The position numbers and the translations under genes are program-made. This document shows positions 17,232 through 25,440 of a stretch of DNA of 42,420 bases, piece after piece (positions within the stretch are counted from its first letter, which is position 1; each line of letters opens with the position of its first letter). This DNA is from Methanobacteriota archaeon. Its GTDB lineage: Archaea > Halobacteriota > Methanosarcinia > Methanosarcinales > Methanosarcinaceae. Where the stretch lies: contig JAENYU010000002.1 in NCBI GenBank assembly GCA_016841625.1, forward strand, positions 118,431-160,850, read 5' to 3'. The notes beneath the pieces are model-generated. The model did no database searches. It was given only the letters and a program-made list of their open reading frames with translations, and was not told the origin of the DNA.

Positions 17232-17714
17232 TCACCGGTTCAGCACCCATATCTGGTAATTCAGCAATGCTGCGAAACTGACCCAGAGAAGGTAGGGAAC
17301 CAGCAAAAAGGAAGCTGTTTTTGAAATTTTTCCGAAGAGGATTATTGTCAGGAGGATTGAAAGCCAGAGCAGGATGATTTCCATGAAGGCGTAATAAGGG
17401 GACTGCAGCCCGAAAAAGAGGAATGACCAGATTGCGTTTAGTGCCAGCTGAACCCCGAAAACGAAGATCCCCACTTTTACTTCTTTTCGCTCCAGGCCCT
17501 CTTCCCAGACCAGGTAAAGCGAAATCCCCATAAGCGTATACAGGATAATCCATACCGGGAAAAAGACCCAGGAGGGAGGATTGAAAGCCGGCTTTTCAAC
17601 GACAGCATACCAGCTATCAATGGAAGTTACCGTAAAAACCGAGCCAACTGCCCCTGCAAGCTGACATATCAGTACCGAAACAATGAGCCTGAATTTATTT
17701 ATTTCTTGAAGCAT
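17232..17714 (-). CDS. tspO: TspO/MBR family membrane protein
   Basis: About 160 residues with five membrane helices and the TspO marks KPAFNPPSWVFFPVWIILYTLMG and LALNAIWSFLFFGLQSP. TspO proteins bind porphyrins or other tetrapyrroles and affect stress responses; the ligand in methanogens is not known. The ATG at 17714 follows GGTGG with five bases; a GTG 12 bases upstream is possible. It is divergent from glnA. Confidence 0.92.
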   Translation of the reverse strand: MLQEINKFRLIVSVLICQLAGAVGSVFTVTSIDSWYAVVEKPAFNPPSWVFFPVWIILYTLMGISLYLVWEEGLERKEVKVGIFVFGVQLALNAIWSFLFFGLQSPYYAFMEIILLWLSILLTIILFGKISKTASFLLVPYLLWVSFAALLNYQIWVLNR

Positions 17715-17920
17715 ACTCCCCACCACATGATAAATCCGGTACCCGGAAGTTCCGGGGCTCGAAGATTAAGAAGATACTCAGGAATTATATACCTGAAATG
17801 ATAAATATCTATACCAGGGAGGAAAGGATCTGTCATTGGAACCTTTTAGCTCTATTTTTTGAAAAGGGGCAATTTTTAATAAAACATCCTTCCAAATTCC
17901 AATCCGCATAGTAATAGAAA

Positions 17921-17930
17921 GTTATATATA
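17921..17930 (+). promoter_or_regulatory. TATA box of glnA
   Basis: GTTATATATA precedes the operator by ten bases. A start near 17953 is predicted, giving a leader of about 27 bases. Confidence 0.6.
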
Positions 17931-17940
17931 ATATTAAGTA

Positions 17941-17954
17941 GGTAAGTAGTTACC
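17941..17954 (+). promoter_or_regulatory. NrpR operator of glnA
   Basis: GGTA-AGTAGT-TACC is a perfect GGTA-N6-TACC site. In Methanosarcina mazei and Methanococcus NrpR binds this type of palindrome to repress nitrogen genes, relieved by 2-oxoglutarate. It sits immediately downstream of the TATA box and over the predicted start. Confidence 0.8.
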
Positions 17955-17980
17955 GATTGCCTAATGAGGGTGGCATCAAG

Positions 17981-19327
17981 ATGGTTCAAAAGAACAACAT
18001 ACCTAAAACTAAAGAACATGTACTTCAGGCTGTAGTCGAGTGCGACGTGAAATTTATCAGGACCCAGTTTACCGATACACTCGGGATTATCAAAAGCTGG
18101 GCAATTCCCGTTGAACAACTCGAAGAGGCCTTTGAAAACGGAGTCATGTTTGACGGCTCTTCCATTGAAGGATTCACCCGAATCGAAGAATCCGACATGA
18201 AACTCGTACTTGACCCTTCGACCTTCAGGCTTCTCCCCTGGAGGCCCACAACAGGAGGTGTTGCCAGGATTCTCGGAGATGTCTATCTCCCAGACGGAAA
18301 ACCTTTCGAGGGAGACCCGAGATATGTGCTGAAGAGTGCAATCGCAGAAGCCGAAAAAATGGGCTATTCCATGAACGTTGGCCCTGAACTGGAATTCTTC
18401 CTCTTCAAACTTGATGAAAATGGAAACCCCACAACCGAACTGACCGACCATGGTGGGTACTTTGACTTCGCACCCCTGGACAGGGCTCAGGACGTAAGGA
18501 GAGACATTGACTATGCCCTGGAGCACATGGGCTTCCATATCGAGGCATCCCACCATGAAGTCGCCCCTTCCCAGCACGAGATTGACTTCAGGTTCGGGGA
18601 CGTGCTGACCACGGCGGACAATGTGGTCACCTTCAAATACGTGGTCAAGTCCATAGCATACCACAAAGGTTATTATGCAACCTTCATGCCAAAGCCCCTA
18701 TTCGGCGAAAACGGCTCGGGTATGCACACCAACCAGTCCCTCTTCAAAGACGGCAAAAACGTCTTTTATGACCCTGAAACTCCGGACCAGCTTTCCGATG
18801 AGGCAAGATACTACATCGGCGGGTTGATGAAGCACATTAGAGAATTTGCAGCCGTAACAAACCCGGTGGTAAACTCTTATAAGAGGCTCGTCCCAGGGTA
18901 TGAAGCGCCTATTTACGTGACCTGGTCCGCCAGCAACAGGAGTTCCCTTATCAGGATTCCGGCCACCAGAGGCAACGGTACCAGGGTGGAACTCAGGTGC
19001 CCGGACCCGGCCTGCAACCCCTACCTGGCCTTCGCCCTCATGCTGAAAGCCGGAATCCAGGGGATCAAGAACAAGATCGACCCCGGAGAAGCGACCAACG
19101 TCAACATCTTCAAAATGACGGAAAAAGAGCGTGAAGAAAAAGGTATCGTGTCCCTGCCCGGGAGCCTTAAGGAAGCAGTCGACGAGATGAAGCAGAGCAA
19201 ATTCGTAGAGGAAGCCCTCGGGAAACATGTCTTCGAAAACTACCTCTGCTCAAAGACCGCCGAGTGGGACGAGTACAAATCTATTGTTCACCAATGGGAA
19301 CTCGACAAATACCTGTCGATGCTCTGA
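17981..19327 (+). CDS. glnA: Glutamine synthetase type I
   Basis: The preferred start is ATG at 17981, seven bases after GGTGG, giving 448 residues; a TTG 24 bases upstream is unlikely because it lies in the shared leader. It is a full-length GSI: beta-Grasp N-domain (MFDGSSIEGF), then the catalytic domain with GPELEFFLF, NGSGMHTNQSLF (with the metal and glutamate site), the ATP-binding loop, SNRSSLIRIPATRG and RVELRCPDPACNPYLAFA. It converts glutamate, ammonium and ATP to glutamine. In Methanosarcina its activity is controlled by GlnK and 2-oxoglutarate and by small proteins. The usual adenylylation tyrosine motif is not evident near the C-terminus. Confidence 0.96.
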   Translation: MVQKNNIPKTKEHVLQAVVECDVKFIRTQFTDTLGIIKSWAIPVEQLEEAFENGVMFDGSSIEGFTRIEESDMKLVLDPSTFRLLPWRPTTGGVARILGDVYLPDGKPFEGDPRYVLKSAIAEAEKMGYSMNVGPELEFFLFKLDENGNPTTELTDHGGYFDFAPLDRAQDVRRDIDYALEHMGFHIEASHHEVAPSQHEIDFRFGDVLTTADNVVTFKYVVKSIAYHKGYYATFMPKPLFGENGSGMHTNQSLFKDGKNVFYDPETPDQLSDEARYYIGGLMKHIREFAAVTNPVVNSYKRLVPGYEAPIYVTWSASNRSSLIRIPATRGNGTRVELRCPDPACNPYLAFALMLKAGIQGIKNKIDPGEATNVNIFKMTEKEREEKGIVSLPGSLKEAVDEMKQSKFVEEALGKHVFENYLCSKTAEWDEYKSIVHQWELDKYLSML

Positions 19328-19399
19328 GCATTACATAGGGACACATAGTAAAGCACTGGAAATACGACAAAGCATCAGACATCCTCCCGGAACCATTAT

Positions 19400-19493
19400 G
19401 CATGCCTGCCAGAGAAACTCAGGGGAAAGGTTTCCAGAGAAAGATTTATTCTGGAAAATGCTCCTGCCGGAGATCTCTGCCTTGCAGGCATGC
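19400..19493 (+). ncRNA. Candidate structured RNA downstream of glnA
   Basis: GCATGCCTGC (19400-19409) pairs perfectly with GCAGGCATGC (19484-19493); CAGAGA (19410-19415) with TCTCTG (19474-19479), leaving a 4-base bulge. Inside are an 8-bp hairpin TTTCCAGA/TCTGGAAA (19431-19438/19450-19457) and CTCC/GGAG (19461-19464/19469-19472). Four nested, compatible stems in 94 bases are more than chance suggests. Whether it is a free sRNA, a glnA 3' structure or a palindromic repeat is open. No promoter is evident directly upstream. Confidence 0.5.
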
Positions 19494-19505
19494 GTATTTA
19501 CCGGG

Positions 19506-19556
19506 AAAAAATACCCTTCGGAAAAAAGTATCCTTCGGCAAAAAGTATCCTTCGGC
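19506..19556. repeat. 17-bp tandem repeat with CCTTCGG
   Basis: CCTTCGG occurs at 19515, 19532 and 19549, each preceded by an AAAAAGTAT-like stretch. Three copies, 17-base period. Confidence 0.8.
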
Positions 19557-19970
19557 GAAAGCGGAAAAACACACCTTTTACCTCATTTCTAAGTTAAGAT
19601 GAGAAAGTATTCCCTTTAGCTATTTTTTGAGATTTCTTTTCGATGGCAAAAGCCAGCATAGGATTTCACAGCAGGGTTTGCCACAAAAACCCTATGATCC
19701 CTCTACTTTCTTTCGGATCGGGGAAAACGTCTTCAGTCCATTTCCGGAAGGAATTAATTGTTATCGTGACGATCCGGAATTTCCACGGTGCGGATACAGA
19801 GCAAATGACAAGATAAGGAATAAGATCAAAGATTCCGATATCCTTACCACACGAAAGGTAAACCGGCTCGAGAGGGATAAAATAAGGAAAGAAAGTCCTC
19901 TCATCCGGACAAAAAATCAGTCATTTTCGGTACTGCTTCAGGGAAAACATAGGTCAGGAAAAAAGAAACG

Positions 19971-20002
19971 TATATATATTGTTAAATAGGTACTAAATTA
20001 CT
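19971..20002 (+). promoter_or_regulatory. TATA box plus NrpR-like operator
   Basis: TATATATA (19971-19978) is followed after ten bases by GGTA-CTAAAT-TACT (19989-20002), one mismatch from the NrpR consensus. The TATA-to-operator distance is identical to that at glnA. A start near 20001 is predicted, 370 bases before gltB1 and about 60 bases before a small ORF. Confidence 0.65.
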
Positions 20003-20063
20003 TACTTCCCGTAGCGGGGGCCATCTCGACACCCGACATAAAAAACAAGAACGGGAGAAAGGC

Positions 20064-20252
20064 ATGTTGATGATTATTCACATTAATAACATAATGTACG
20101 CGAAAAGGATTTATGCTACTAATAACCCTCAAAAATCGCAAACGGTGAACTCCCAAGCTCAGTTTTCTTCACCTGCATTTTTTGAAGAAATTTTTAACAA
20201 CGGAACATCAGATTATCAAAAATTTCTGGATTTAAAAAATTTCTGGATTTAA
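20064..20252 (+). CDS. Possible nitrogen-regulated small protein
   Basis: A 62-codon frame follows GGGAGAAAGGC by a suitable distance and lies on the transcript predicted from the NrpR-like promoter. The first 40 residues look ordinary; the end (KFLDLKNFWI) is formed by the downstream 17-bp repeat. Methanosarcina mazei has nitrogen-induced small proteins of about this length (sP36, 61 residues, acts on AmtB and GlnK), but I cannot show homology. It may instead be leader or sRNA sequence. Confidence 0.35.
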   Translation: MLMIIHINNIMYAKRIYATNNPQKSQTVNSQAQFSSPAFFEEIFNNGTSDYQKFLDLKNFWI

Positions 20253-20300
20253 AAAATTTCTGGATTTAAAAAATTTCTGGATTACCAAGAAATTTCCGGG
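20221..20300. repeat. 17-bp tandem repeat upstream of glutamate synthase
   Basis: AATTTCTGGATTTAAAA starts at 20221, 20238, 20255 and 20272, with a degenerate fifth copy. AT-rich; it lies between the promoter at 20.0 kb and the first glutamate synthase gene. Confidence 0.88.
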
Positions 20301-20372
20301 TTTAAAAAATATCCGGATTGTTAAGAAATTTGTTAACATAAAAACATTACGTTCATTTCTAGAGTGATCGAA

Positions 20373-21425
20373 ATGTGTGGAATAATAGGCGTCATAGACA
20401 AGACAAGGTCCAGAATGGACGGGTCAAAAATAAAAGCCGCCCTGAGCCTTATGAATGAAAGAGGCAGTGGAGATGGGGCAGGCTATGCTGCATACGGGAT
20501 TTACCCTGATTATGCAGACTGCTACGCTCTTCATGTTTTTTTTGACAACATGGCAGAACCAAAAACAAAGGTAGAGGAAATCCTCCACTACTGGGGAACG
20601 GTTGTCCATCAGGAAGAAATCCCCACCTTCGAACAACCGGGACTGAAAAGAGTCCACACCCCCTGGAGATATTTCTTCAAACCCTTTGACGACATGATCG
20701 GAGGAAAAGTAGGTTCAGAGAAAGACATCATCAAACATATCGTAATGGAAGTTAACTCTTCGATTGATGGAGCTCTGGTCTTTTCATCAGGCAAGAACAT
20801 GGGAGTCTTCAAGGCTTCCGGCTGGCCCGAAGATGTGGCAAACTTCTACAGGATCGAGGACTACGAAGGCTACATCTGGCTTGCTCACAACCGTTACCCC
20901 ACAAATTCCCCCGGATGGTGGGGAGGAGCACACCCCTTCAACCTTCTCGACTGGTCCGTCGTGCACAACGGGGAAATAACCTCCTACGGCACAAACCAGC
21001 GCTACGTAGAAGGCTACGGGTACAAGTGCACCCTGCTAACGGATACCGAAGTCGTAGCATACCTCTTCGACCTCCTGGGAAGGCAGCACGAGCTTCATAC
21101 GGAAACAGTAGTCAAAGCCCTCGCGCCTCCATTCTGGGACGAAATCGACCGCATGCCCCCTGCCAAAGAGGGACTGTACCGGACAATCCGCATGACCTAC
21201 GGGTCCGCCCTTATGAACGGGCCCTTCGCAATCGTGGTCGCATCGAACGAAGGCATTGTGGGCTTCACGGACAGGATTAAGCTTCGCCCCCTCGTGGTAG
21301 GAGAAAATGGGGACATGCTCTACATATCCAGTGAAGAGTCCGCAATCAGGGTAATTGACCCCGAAGTTAAGAACATCCGCACCCCGCGGGCAGGAGAGCC
21401 CATAATAGGGAGGTTTAACGCATGA
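20373..21425 (+). CDS. Glutamate synthase, glutamine amidotransferase subunit
   Basis: About 350 residues starting MCGIIG, so Cys2 becomes the N-terminal nucleophile after Met removal, as in class II (Ntn) amidotransferases. A GTG at 20364 in frame is rejected because the nucleophile must be near the N-terminus and GAGTGATC is a suitable ribosome site. HNRYPTNSPGWWGGAHPFNLLDWSVVHNGEI is the amidotransferase substrate region. It releases ammonia from glutamine. It is the GltB N-terminal domain encoded separately, overlapping by four bases with the next gene. Confidence 0.93.
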   Translation: MCGIIGVIDKTRSRMDGSKIKAALSLMNERGSGDGAGYAAYGIYPDYADCYALHVFFDNMAEPKTKVEEILHYWGTVVHQEEIPTFEQPGLKRVHTPWRYFFKPFDDMIGGKVGSEKDIIKHIVMEVNSSIDGALVFSSGKNMGVFKASGWPEDVANFYRIEDYEGYIWLAHNRYPTNSPGWWGGAHPFNLLDWSVVHNGEITSYGTNQRYVEGYGYKCTLLTDTEVVAYLFDLLGRQHELHTETVVKALAPPFWDEIDRMPPAKEGLYRTIRMTYGSALMNGPFAIVVASNEGIVGFTDRIKLRPLVVGENGDMLYISSEESAIRVIDPEVKNIRTPRAGEPIIGRFNA

Positions 21426-22933
21426 GTCTCGGAAGCATACCCCCGAAATACAAGGTCAGCATTGACCGGGACCAGTGCATGGACTGCGGACGCTGTATTG
21501 AAAACTGTTCCTACGGCACTTTCAGGAGAGATGGGGACAAAATCCTTATCCAGTCCAGGAAATGTACTGCCTGTCTCCGCTGTGTTTCCATGTGCCCGCG
21601 GGACGCAATCTCACTCACGGAAAACCCAGTGGACTACCGCAGCCACCCCCTCTGGACCCGAGATGCCAGGGAAGATATCATCAAGCAGGCCAGGAGCGGA
21701 AAGATCATCCTCGCGGGGATGGGAAACGCCAGCAACCTGCCAAGCATATTCGACCGCCTCCTGCTGGACGCCTGCCAGGTAACAAACCCGAGCATTGACC
21801 CCCTGAGAGAGCCGATGGAACTTCGGACCTACATCGGGAAAAAGCCCTCAAAGCTCGAATTCAAGAAGACCGAAGCAGGGGATGTGGAACTTGCAACAAA
21901 GCTTTCCCCCAACCTGAAGCTTGAAACCCCGATCATGATCGGGCATATGAGCTACGGGGCCATCAGCTTAAACGCCCACCTCAGCATGGCAAAAGCCGCA
22001 AAGGAAACCGGGACCTTCATGGGGACCGGAGAAGGCGGGCTGCACAGGGAACTTTACCCCTATCAGGGCAACATGATCGTCCAGGTTGCTTCAGGCCGTT
22101 TCGGCGTAAACGTGGACTATCTTGAAAGAGGAGCAGCAATCGAGATCAAGATCGGACAGGGTGCAAAGCCCGGAATCGGCGGACACCTGCCGGGAGAAAA
22201 GGTCTCTGCAGAAGTCTCCCGTACAAGGATGATCCCGCTCGGAAGCGACGCCATCAGCCCTGCCCCGCACCATGACATTTACAGCATCGAAGACCTGGTC
22301 CAGCTGGTCAGGAGTTTGAAAGAAGCGACCGAATGGAAGAAACCGGTCTTCGTAAAGATCGCAGCCGTGCACAACGTGGCAGCCATTGCAGCAGGCATTG
22401 CCCGCTCTTCTGCGGACGCGGTTGTAATCGACGGGTCCCGCGGAGGGACCGGAGCCGCCCCGAAAGTCTTCAGGGACCATGTGGGAATCCCGATCGAAGG
22501 CGCAATTGCAAGTGTTGACCAGAAACTCCGAGAACAGGGCACAAGAAACGAAGTCTCGATTATTGCCAGCGGCGGGATGAGGAACAGTGCTGATCTTGCA
22601 AAGTCCATAGCTCTTGGCGCCGACGCGATCTACATAGGAACCGCTGCCCTGATTTCCATGGGCTGCCGGGTCTGCGGGAACTGTTACAGAGGCCTTTGCC
22701 CGTGGGGTATCGCTACCCAGCGCCAGGACCTTGTGGATAGGCTTGACCCCGAACAGGGAGCCAGGCAGGTTTCAAACCTGATCCATGCCTGGACCCTGGA
22801 ACTCAGCGAACTGATGGGCGCAGCAGGCATCAACAGTATCGAAAGCATGCGCGGAAACAGGGACCGCCTGCGCGGGTACATGCTTGATGAAGGGATACTT
22901 GAAGTCCTTGACGTAAAGAACGCGGGGGCCTGA
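21422..22933 (+). CDS. Glutamate synthase, FMN-binding catalytic subunit with ferredoxin domain
   Basis: The 503-residue protein has two 4Fe-4S motifs (Cys19, 22, 25, 29 and Cys48, 51, 54, 58) fused to the FMN-barrel synthase domain. Marks are GHMSYGAISLNAHLSMAKAAKETG, GEGG, GQGAKPGIGGHLPGEKV and the final iron-sulfur segment GCRVCGNCYRGLCPWGIATQ. It combines ammonia from the first subunit with 2-oxoglutarate to give glutamate. This archaeal type carries its own ferredoxin domain in place of the bacterial NADPH subunit. Overlap ATGA with the previous gene indicates one operon. Confidence 0.94.
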   Translation: MSLGSIPPKYKVSIDRDQCMDCGRCIENCSYGTFRRDGDKILIQSRKCTACLRCVSMCPRDAISLTENPVDYRSHPLWTRDAREDIIKQARSGKIILAGMGNASNLPSIFDRLLLDACQVTNPSIDPLREPMELRTYIGKKPSKLEFKKTEAGDVELATKLSPNLKLETPIMIGHMSYGAISLNAHLSMAKAAKETGTFMGTGEGGLHRELYPYQGNMIVQVASGRFGVNVDYLERGAAIEIKIGQGAKPGIGGHLPGEKVSAEVSRTRMIPLGSDAISPAPHHDIYSIEDLVQLVRSLKEATEWKKPVFVKIAAVHNVAAIAAGIARSSADAVVIDGSRGGTGAAPKVFRDHVGIPIEGAIASVDQKLREQGTRNEVSIIASGGMRNSADLAKSIALGADAIYIGTAALISMGCRVCGNCYRGLCPWGIATQRQDLVDRLDPEQGARQVSNLIHAWTLELSELMGAAGINSIESMRGNRDRLRGYMLDEGILEVLDVKNAGA

Positions 22934-22935
22934 AA

Positions 22936-23679
22936 ATGAAGACGGTAACGATTGACGCTAAAGATCTGCACTACACCCCCCTGAACCAGAAGGTCAGGGC
23001 TGCAGTTGCTGACGGAGCCGAGGAAATCGTCCTTAACAACGTGCTTGGCCAGCGCTTTATCGGAAACGGGGTTCGGGGTAATGCCCGGATCATAGTCAAC
23101 GGAGTCCCCGGAGGAGACGTCTGCATGTTCATGAGCGGGCCCACCTGCATCGTAAACGGGAACGCCGAACATGCCCCCGGGAACACCATGGACAAAGGCA
23201 TGCTCGTGATCCACGGGAGTGCGGGAGACGCGGTTGCCCACGGGATGCGCGGTGGCAAGGTCTTTGTAAGGAACAATATCGGGTACAGAGGCGGCATCCA
23301 CATGAAGCAGTACGAAGTGGAAGCCAGGCCCATGCTCGTAATCGGAGGCACAGCCCACTCTTTCCTGGGAGAATACATGGCAGGAGGGCTTGTGCTCGTG
23401 CTCGGAATCGGCCAGGAAAAAGCCATGACCGACAGGGGCATCGGAAGCGGAATCCACGGCGGAGAGATCATCATCCGCGGGGAAGTGGACGACCACCTGC
23501 TGGGAGTAGGAGCCAGGAAGTTCGAGTTCACGGAAGCGGACCTGGAAAGGATTAAACCGGTCATTGAGAGCTTCTGCGAACATTTCGACCTTGATCCGGC
23601 CCCTTTCATGGACACCAACTACACCAGGATAGCCCCGGCAAGCAGCCGGCCCTTTGCAGGGAAATACGTCTGGGAGTGA
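22936..23679 (+). CDS. Glutamate synthase, GXGXG-domain subunit
   Basis: The 247-residue protein is the C-terminal GltB domain, a beta-helix with repeated G-x-G-x-G patterns (RGNARIIVNGVPGGDVCMFM, GSAGDAVAHGMRGGKVFVR, GSGIHGGEIIIRGEVDDHLLG). It is structural and helps form the ammonia channel in bacterial GltB. Starts three bases after the previous stop. Confidence 0.93.
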   Translation: MKTVTIDAKDLHYTPLNQKVRAAVADGAEEIVLNNVLGQRFIGNGVRGNARIIVNGVPGGDVCMFMSGPTCIVNGNAEHAPGNTMDKGMLVIHGSAGDAVAHGMRGGKVFVRNNIGYRGGIHMKQYEVEARPMLVIGGTAHSFLGEYMAGGLVLVLGIGQEKAMTDRGIGSGIHGGEIIIRGEVDDHLLGVGARKFEFTEADLERIKPVIESFCEHFDLDPAPFMDTNYTRIAPASSRPFAGKYVWE

Positions 23680-23684
23680 TCGAG

Positions 23685-24719
23685 ATGGCAGAAGGAAAAC
23701 CAATTAGCAAGAGTTACATTGACCTTGAAAAGGAAGTCTGGGACGCGGACCTCTGCTCAGGCTGCGGGGCCTGCATCGCGGTCTGCCCTGCCGACGCCCT
23801 GTACTTCGAAACCGGAATCGATTCCGCAAAGCCCAAAAACAACGGCTACTGCAAAGCCGCAATTGACGAAGTGTCCTGCGGGGCCTGCTACGAGGTCTGC
23901 CCGAGGATAGGCGAACAGCCCGAATCCATCTTCGGGGACTATCTTGAGATCACGGCCGCAAAAGCCGAGTTCGACATCCCGAGAAAGCAGAGCGGTGGAG
24001 CCGTTACAGCCCTCCTGGCAAACGCCCTGGATACCGGCCTTGTGGATGCCGTGGTAACGGTCACCGAAGACTCCTGGACCCTCAAGCCGCATTCCATGGT
24101 AATCACAAAAAGCGAGGCCCTGATAAACGAAGCCGGAAGCCGCTACAACTGGTGGGTGCCCCTGGTCTCGGCCCTCAAGGAAGCCGTGGTCAACAAAAAG
24201 TACAGGAACATTGCAGTGGTCGGAGTCCCCTGCGTGGTTCAGGCAGTAAGGAAGATGCTCGAGACCGACCACGACCTTGTCCGCCCGTACAAAGACTCCA
24301 TCCGCTTCGTGATCGGCCTTTTCTGTACCGAAAGCTTCGACTACGAAAAACTGATCGCAGGCAAGCTGAAAAGCGAGTACGCCCTCGAGCCCATGAAAGT
24401 CTGCCGCATCGACGTCAAAGGCAAGCTGGAAATCACCCTCCACGACGGGACTCAGTACGTAATCCCCCTTGCCGAACTAGAGGACACCGTCCGCCCCGGC
24501 TGTGGAGTCTGTACGGACTTTACCGCCCTCAAAGCTGACATCTCCGCAGGCGCAGTGGGAAGCCCGAACGGTTATACCACCCTGATTGTCCGCACCCTGG
24601 TAGGAAAACATATCCTTGATAGTGCGGTTGCCAACGGGAAGCTGAGCACCACTGACGAGCTCAACCTCGGAATTGTCGAGAAGCTTGGCACGAAGAAGCT
24701 CAAGCGGAAACAGAAATAA
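23685..24719 (+). CDS. FrhB-like F420 oxidoreductase subunit of the glutamate synthase operon
   Basis: The start is ATG at 23685, overlapping the previous gene, with GGGAGTGATC as ribosome site. The 344-residue protein has two 4Fe-4S motifs near the N-terminus (Cys24, 27, 30, 34 and Cys65, 68, 72) and the FrhB/FdhB core (QSGGAVTALLANALDTGLVDAVV, VGVPCVVQAVRKM, GLFCTESFDYEKL, RPGCGVCTDFTALKADISAGAVGS). FrhB-family subunits bind FAD and exchange electrons with coenzyme F420. Encoded with a glutamate synthase, it probably lets F420H2 supply the electrons, a role that is inferred from context. Confidence 0.92.
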   Translation: MAEGKPISKSYIDLEKEVWDADLCSGCGACIAVCPADALYFETGIDSAKPKNNGYCKAAIDEVSCGACYEVCPRIGEQPESIFGDYLEITAAKAEFDIPRKQSGGAVTALLANALDTGLVDAVVTVTEDSWTLKPHSMVITKSEALINEAGSRYNWWVPLVSALKEAVVNKKYRNIAVVGVPCVVQAVRKMLETDHDLVRPYKDSIRFVIGLFCTESFDYEKLIAGKLKSEYALEPMKVCRIDVKGKLEITLHDGTQYVIPLAELEDTVRPGCGVCTDFTALKADISAGAVGSPNGYTTLIVRTLVGKHILDSAVANGKLSTTDELNLGIVEKLGTKKLKRKQK

Positions 24720-24740
24720 AATTTCTTCAAAAATGGATTT

Positions 24741-24777
24741 AGATGGAGCAAGCTCCATCTTTTTACTTTCTTTTTTT
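24741..24777 (+). terminator. Hairpin plus T-rich terminator of the glutamate synthase operon
   Basis: AGATGGAGC and GCTCCATCT form a 9-bp stem with a 2-base loop (24741-24760), followed by TTTT and a T-rich run. It lies 21 bases after the last gene of the operon. Confidence 0.7.
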
Positions 24778-24800
24778 GCAAACCGGAATAATATTTATAA

Positions 24801-25289
24801 TCATTCCCCCGGGAATTCACTATTTGATGTGATTTCCGTAACCGTTTCAACTACTATTCCTTTTTCTTCATCAACCAGGAAATCTACAGTCCTGTCCACT
24901 GAATGTATCCTCAAAGCCGGAGCACACCCGGGTCCGGTGTAACCTTCAGGAGTCGGATGGCAGGAATAAACCACGCCTGCAATCGTTGCTCCTTCCCGGA
25001 TCATTTGCCTGGCACGGCTGTCATTAACTGCAATTTGAGCCACAAAAGATGCATTTGTTTTGAGCCATTCCGATTCGGATTCGTTGTACGGGGGAAGAAC
25101 AGGTATAGCAGAGAAATTAATGGGGGAAATGTTCATCTGTTAATCCCCAGGTGCCGGACTGTCAGATAACCGTTTTGAAAGATTGTCAGTTTGTTTTTGA
25201 TCAACGCATCCGATGCAGGTGCTAATGATCAAAAAAACGATTAAAGAAAAAATTTTTGCGTTATTTGTTTTAATGTTAAGCGCCCCCAT
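24801..25289 (-). pseudogene. Lipoprotein gene interrupted by an in-frame TAA
   Basis: From ATG at 25289 the frame encodes a lipoprotein signal (IFSLIVFLIISTCIGC, Cys28) and 21 more residues, then TAA at 25140-25142, then continues in frame to QMNISPINF and a 111-residue domain ending at 24801. An ATG after the stop (25136) allows a 111-residue cytosolic ORF, but that domain lacks its own export signal. The simplest reading is one exported lipoprotein of about 162 codons broken by a single nonsense change. I do not recognise the family. Confidence 0.65.
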
Positions 25290-25440
25290 ATTCCAAATTT
25301 TCTGATTGCAATCATTCTTCTTTGCCTCTTTTCTTTACTCCGGAGGCGTCTGATGGAGAAGATACTAAGAAATTATTAAGCACACTGAAAATATTCATTG
25401 CTGAAGTGATAAGGCTGTAACCTTCCCCGGTTTATCAGGG

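Larger units (their letters stand above)
19328..20372. other. 1 kb gene-poor region between glnA and the glutamate synthase operon
   Basis: It contains a branched inverted-repeat structure (19400-19493), a 17-bp CCTTCGG-containing tandem repeat (about 19506-19556), an AGGGTTT/AAACCCT hairpin (19673-19693), an NrpR-like promoter (19971-20002), a possible small ORF (20064-20252) and a 17-bp tandem repeat (20221-20300). Open frames at 19227-19989 have translations unlike real proteins, and I leave them out. Confidence 0.6.

Noticed and set aside
19400-19493. tRNA or known riboswitch
   Set aside because: No T-arm or anticodon-arm pattern, and stem lengths do not match a class I know.
19627-19989. 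120-codon plus-strand ORF downstream of glnA
   Set aside because: Translation is rich in arginine and lysine with no recognisable pattern, and it overlaps the hairpins and the 19971 promoter.
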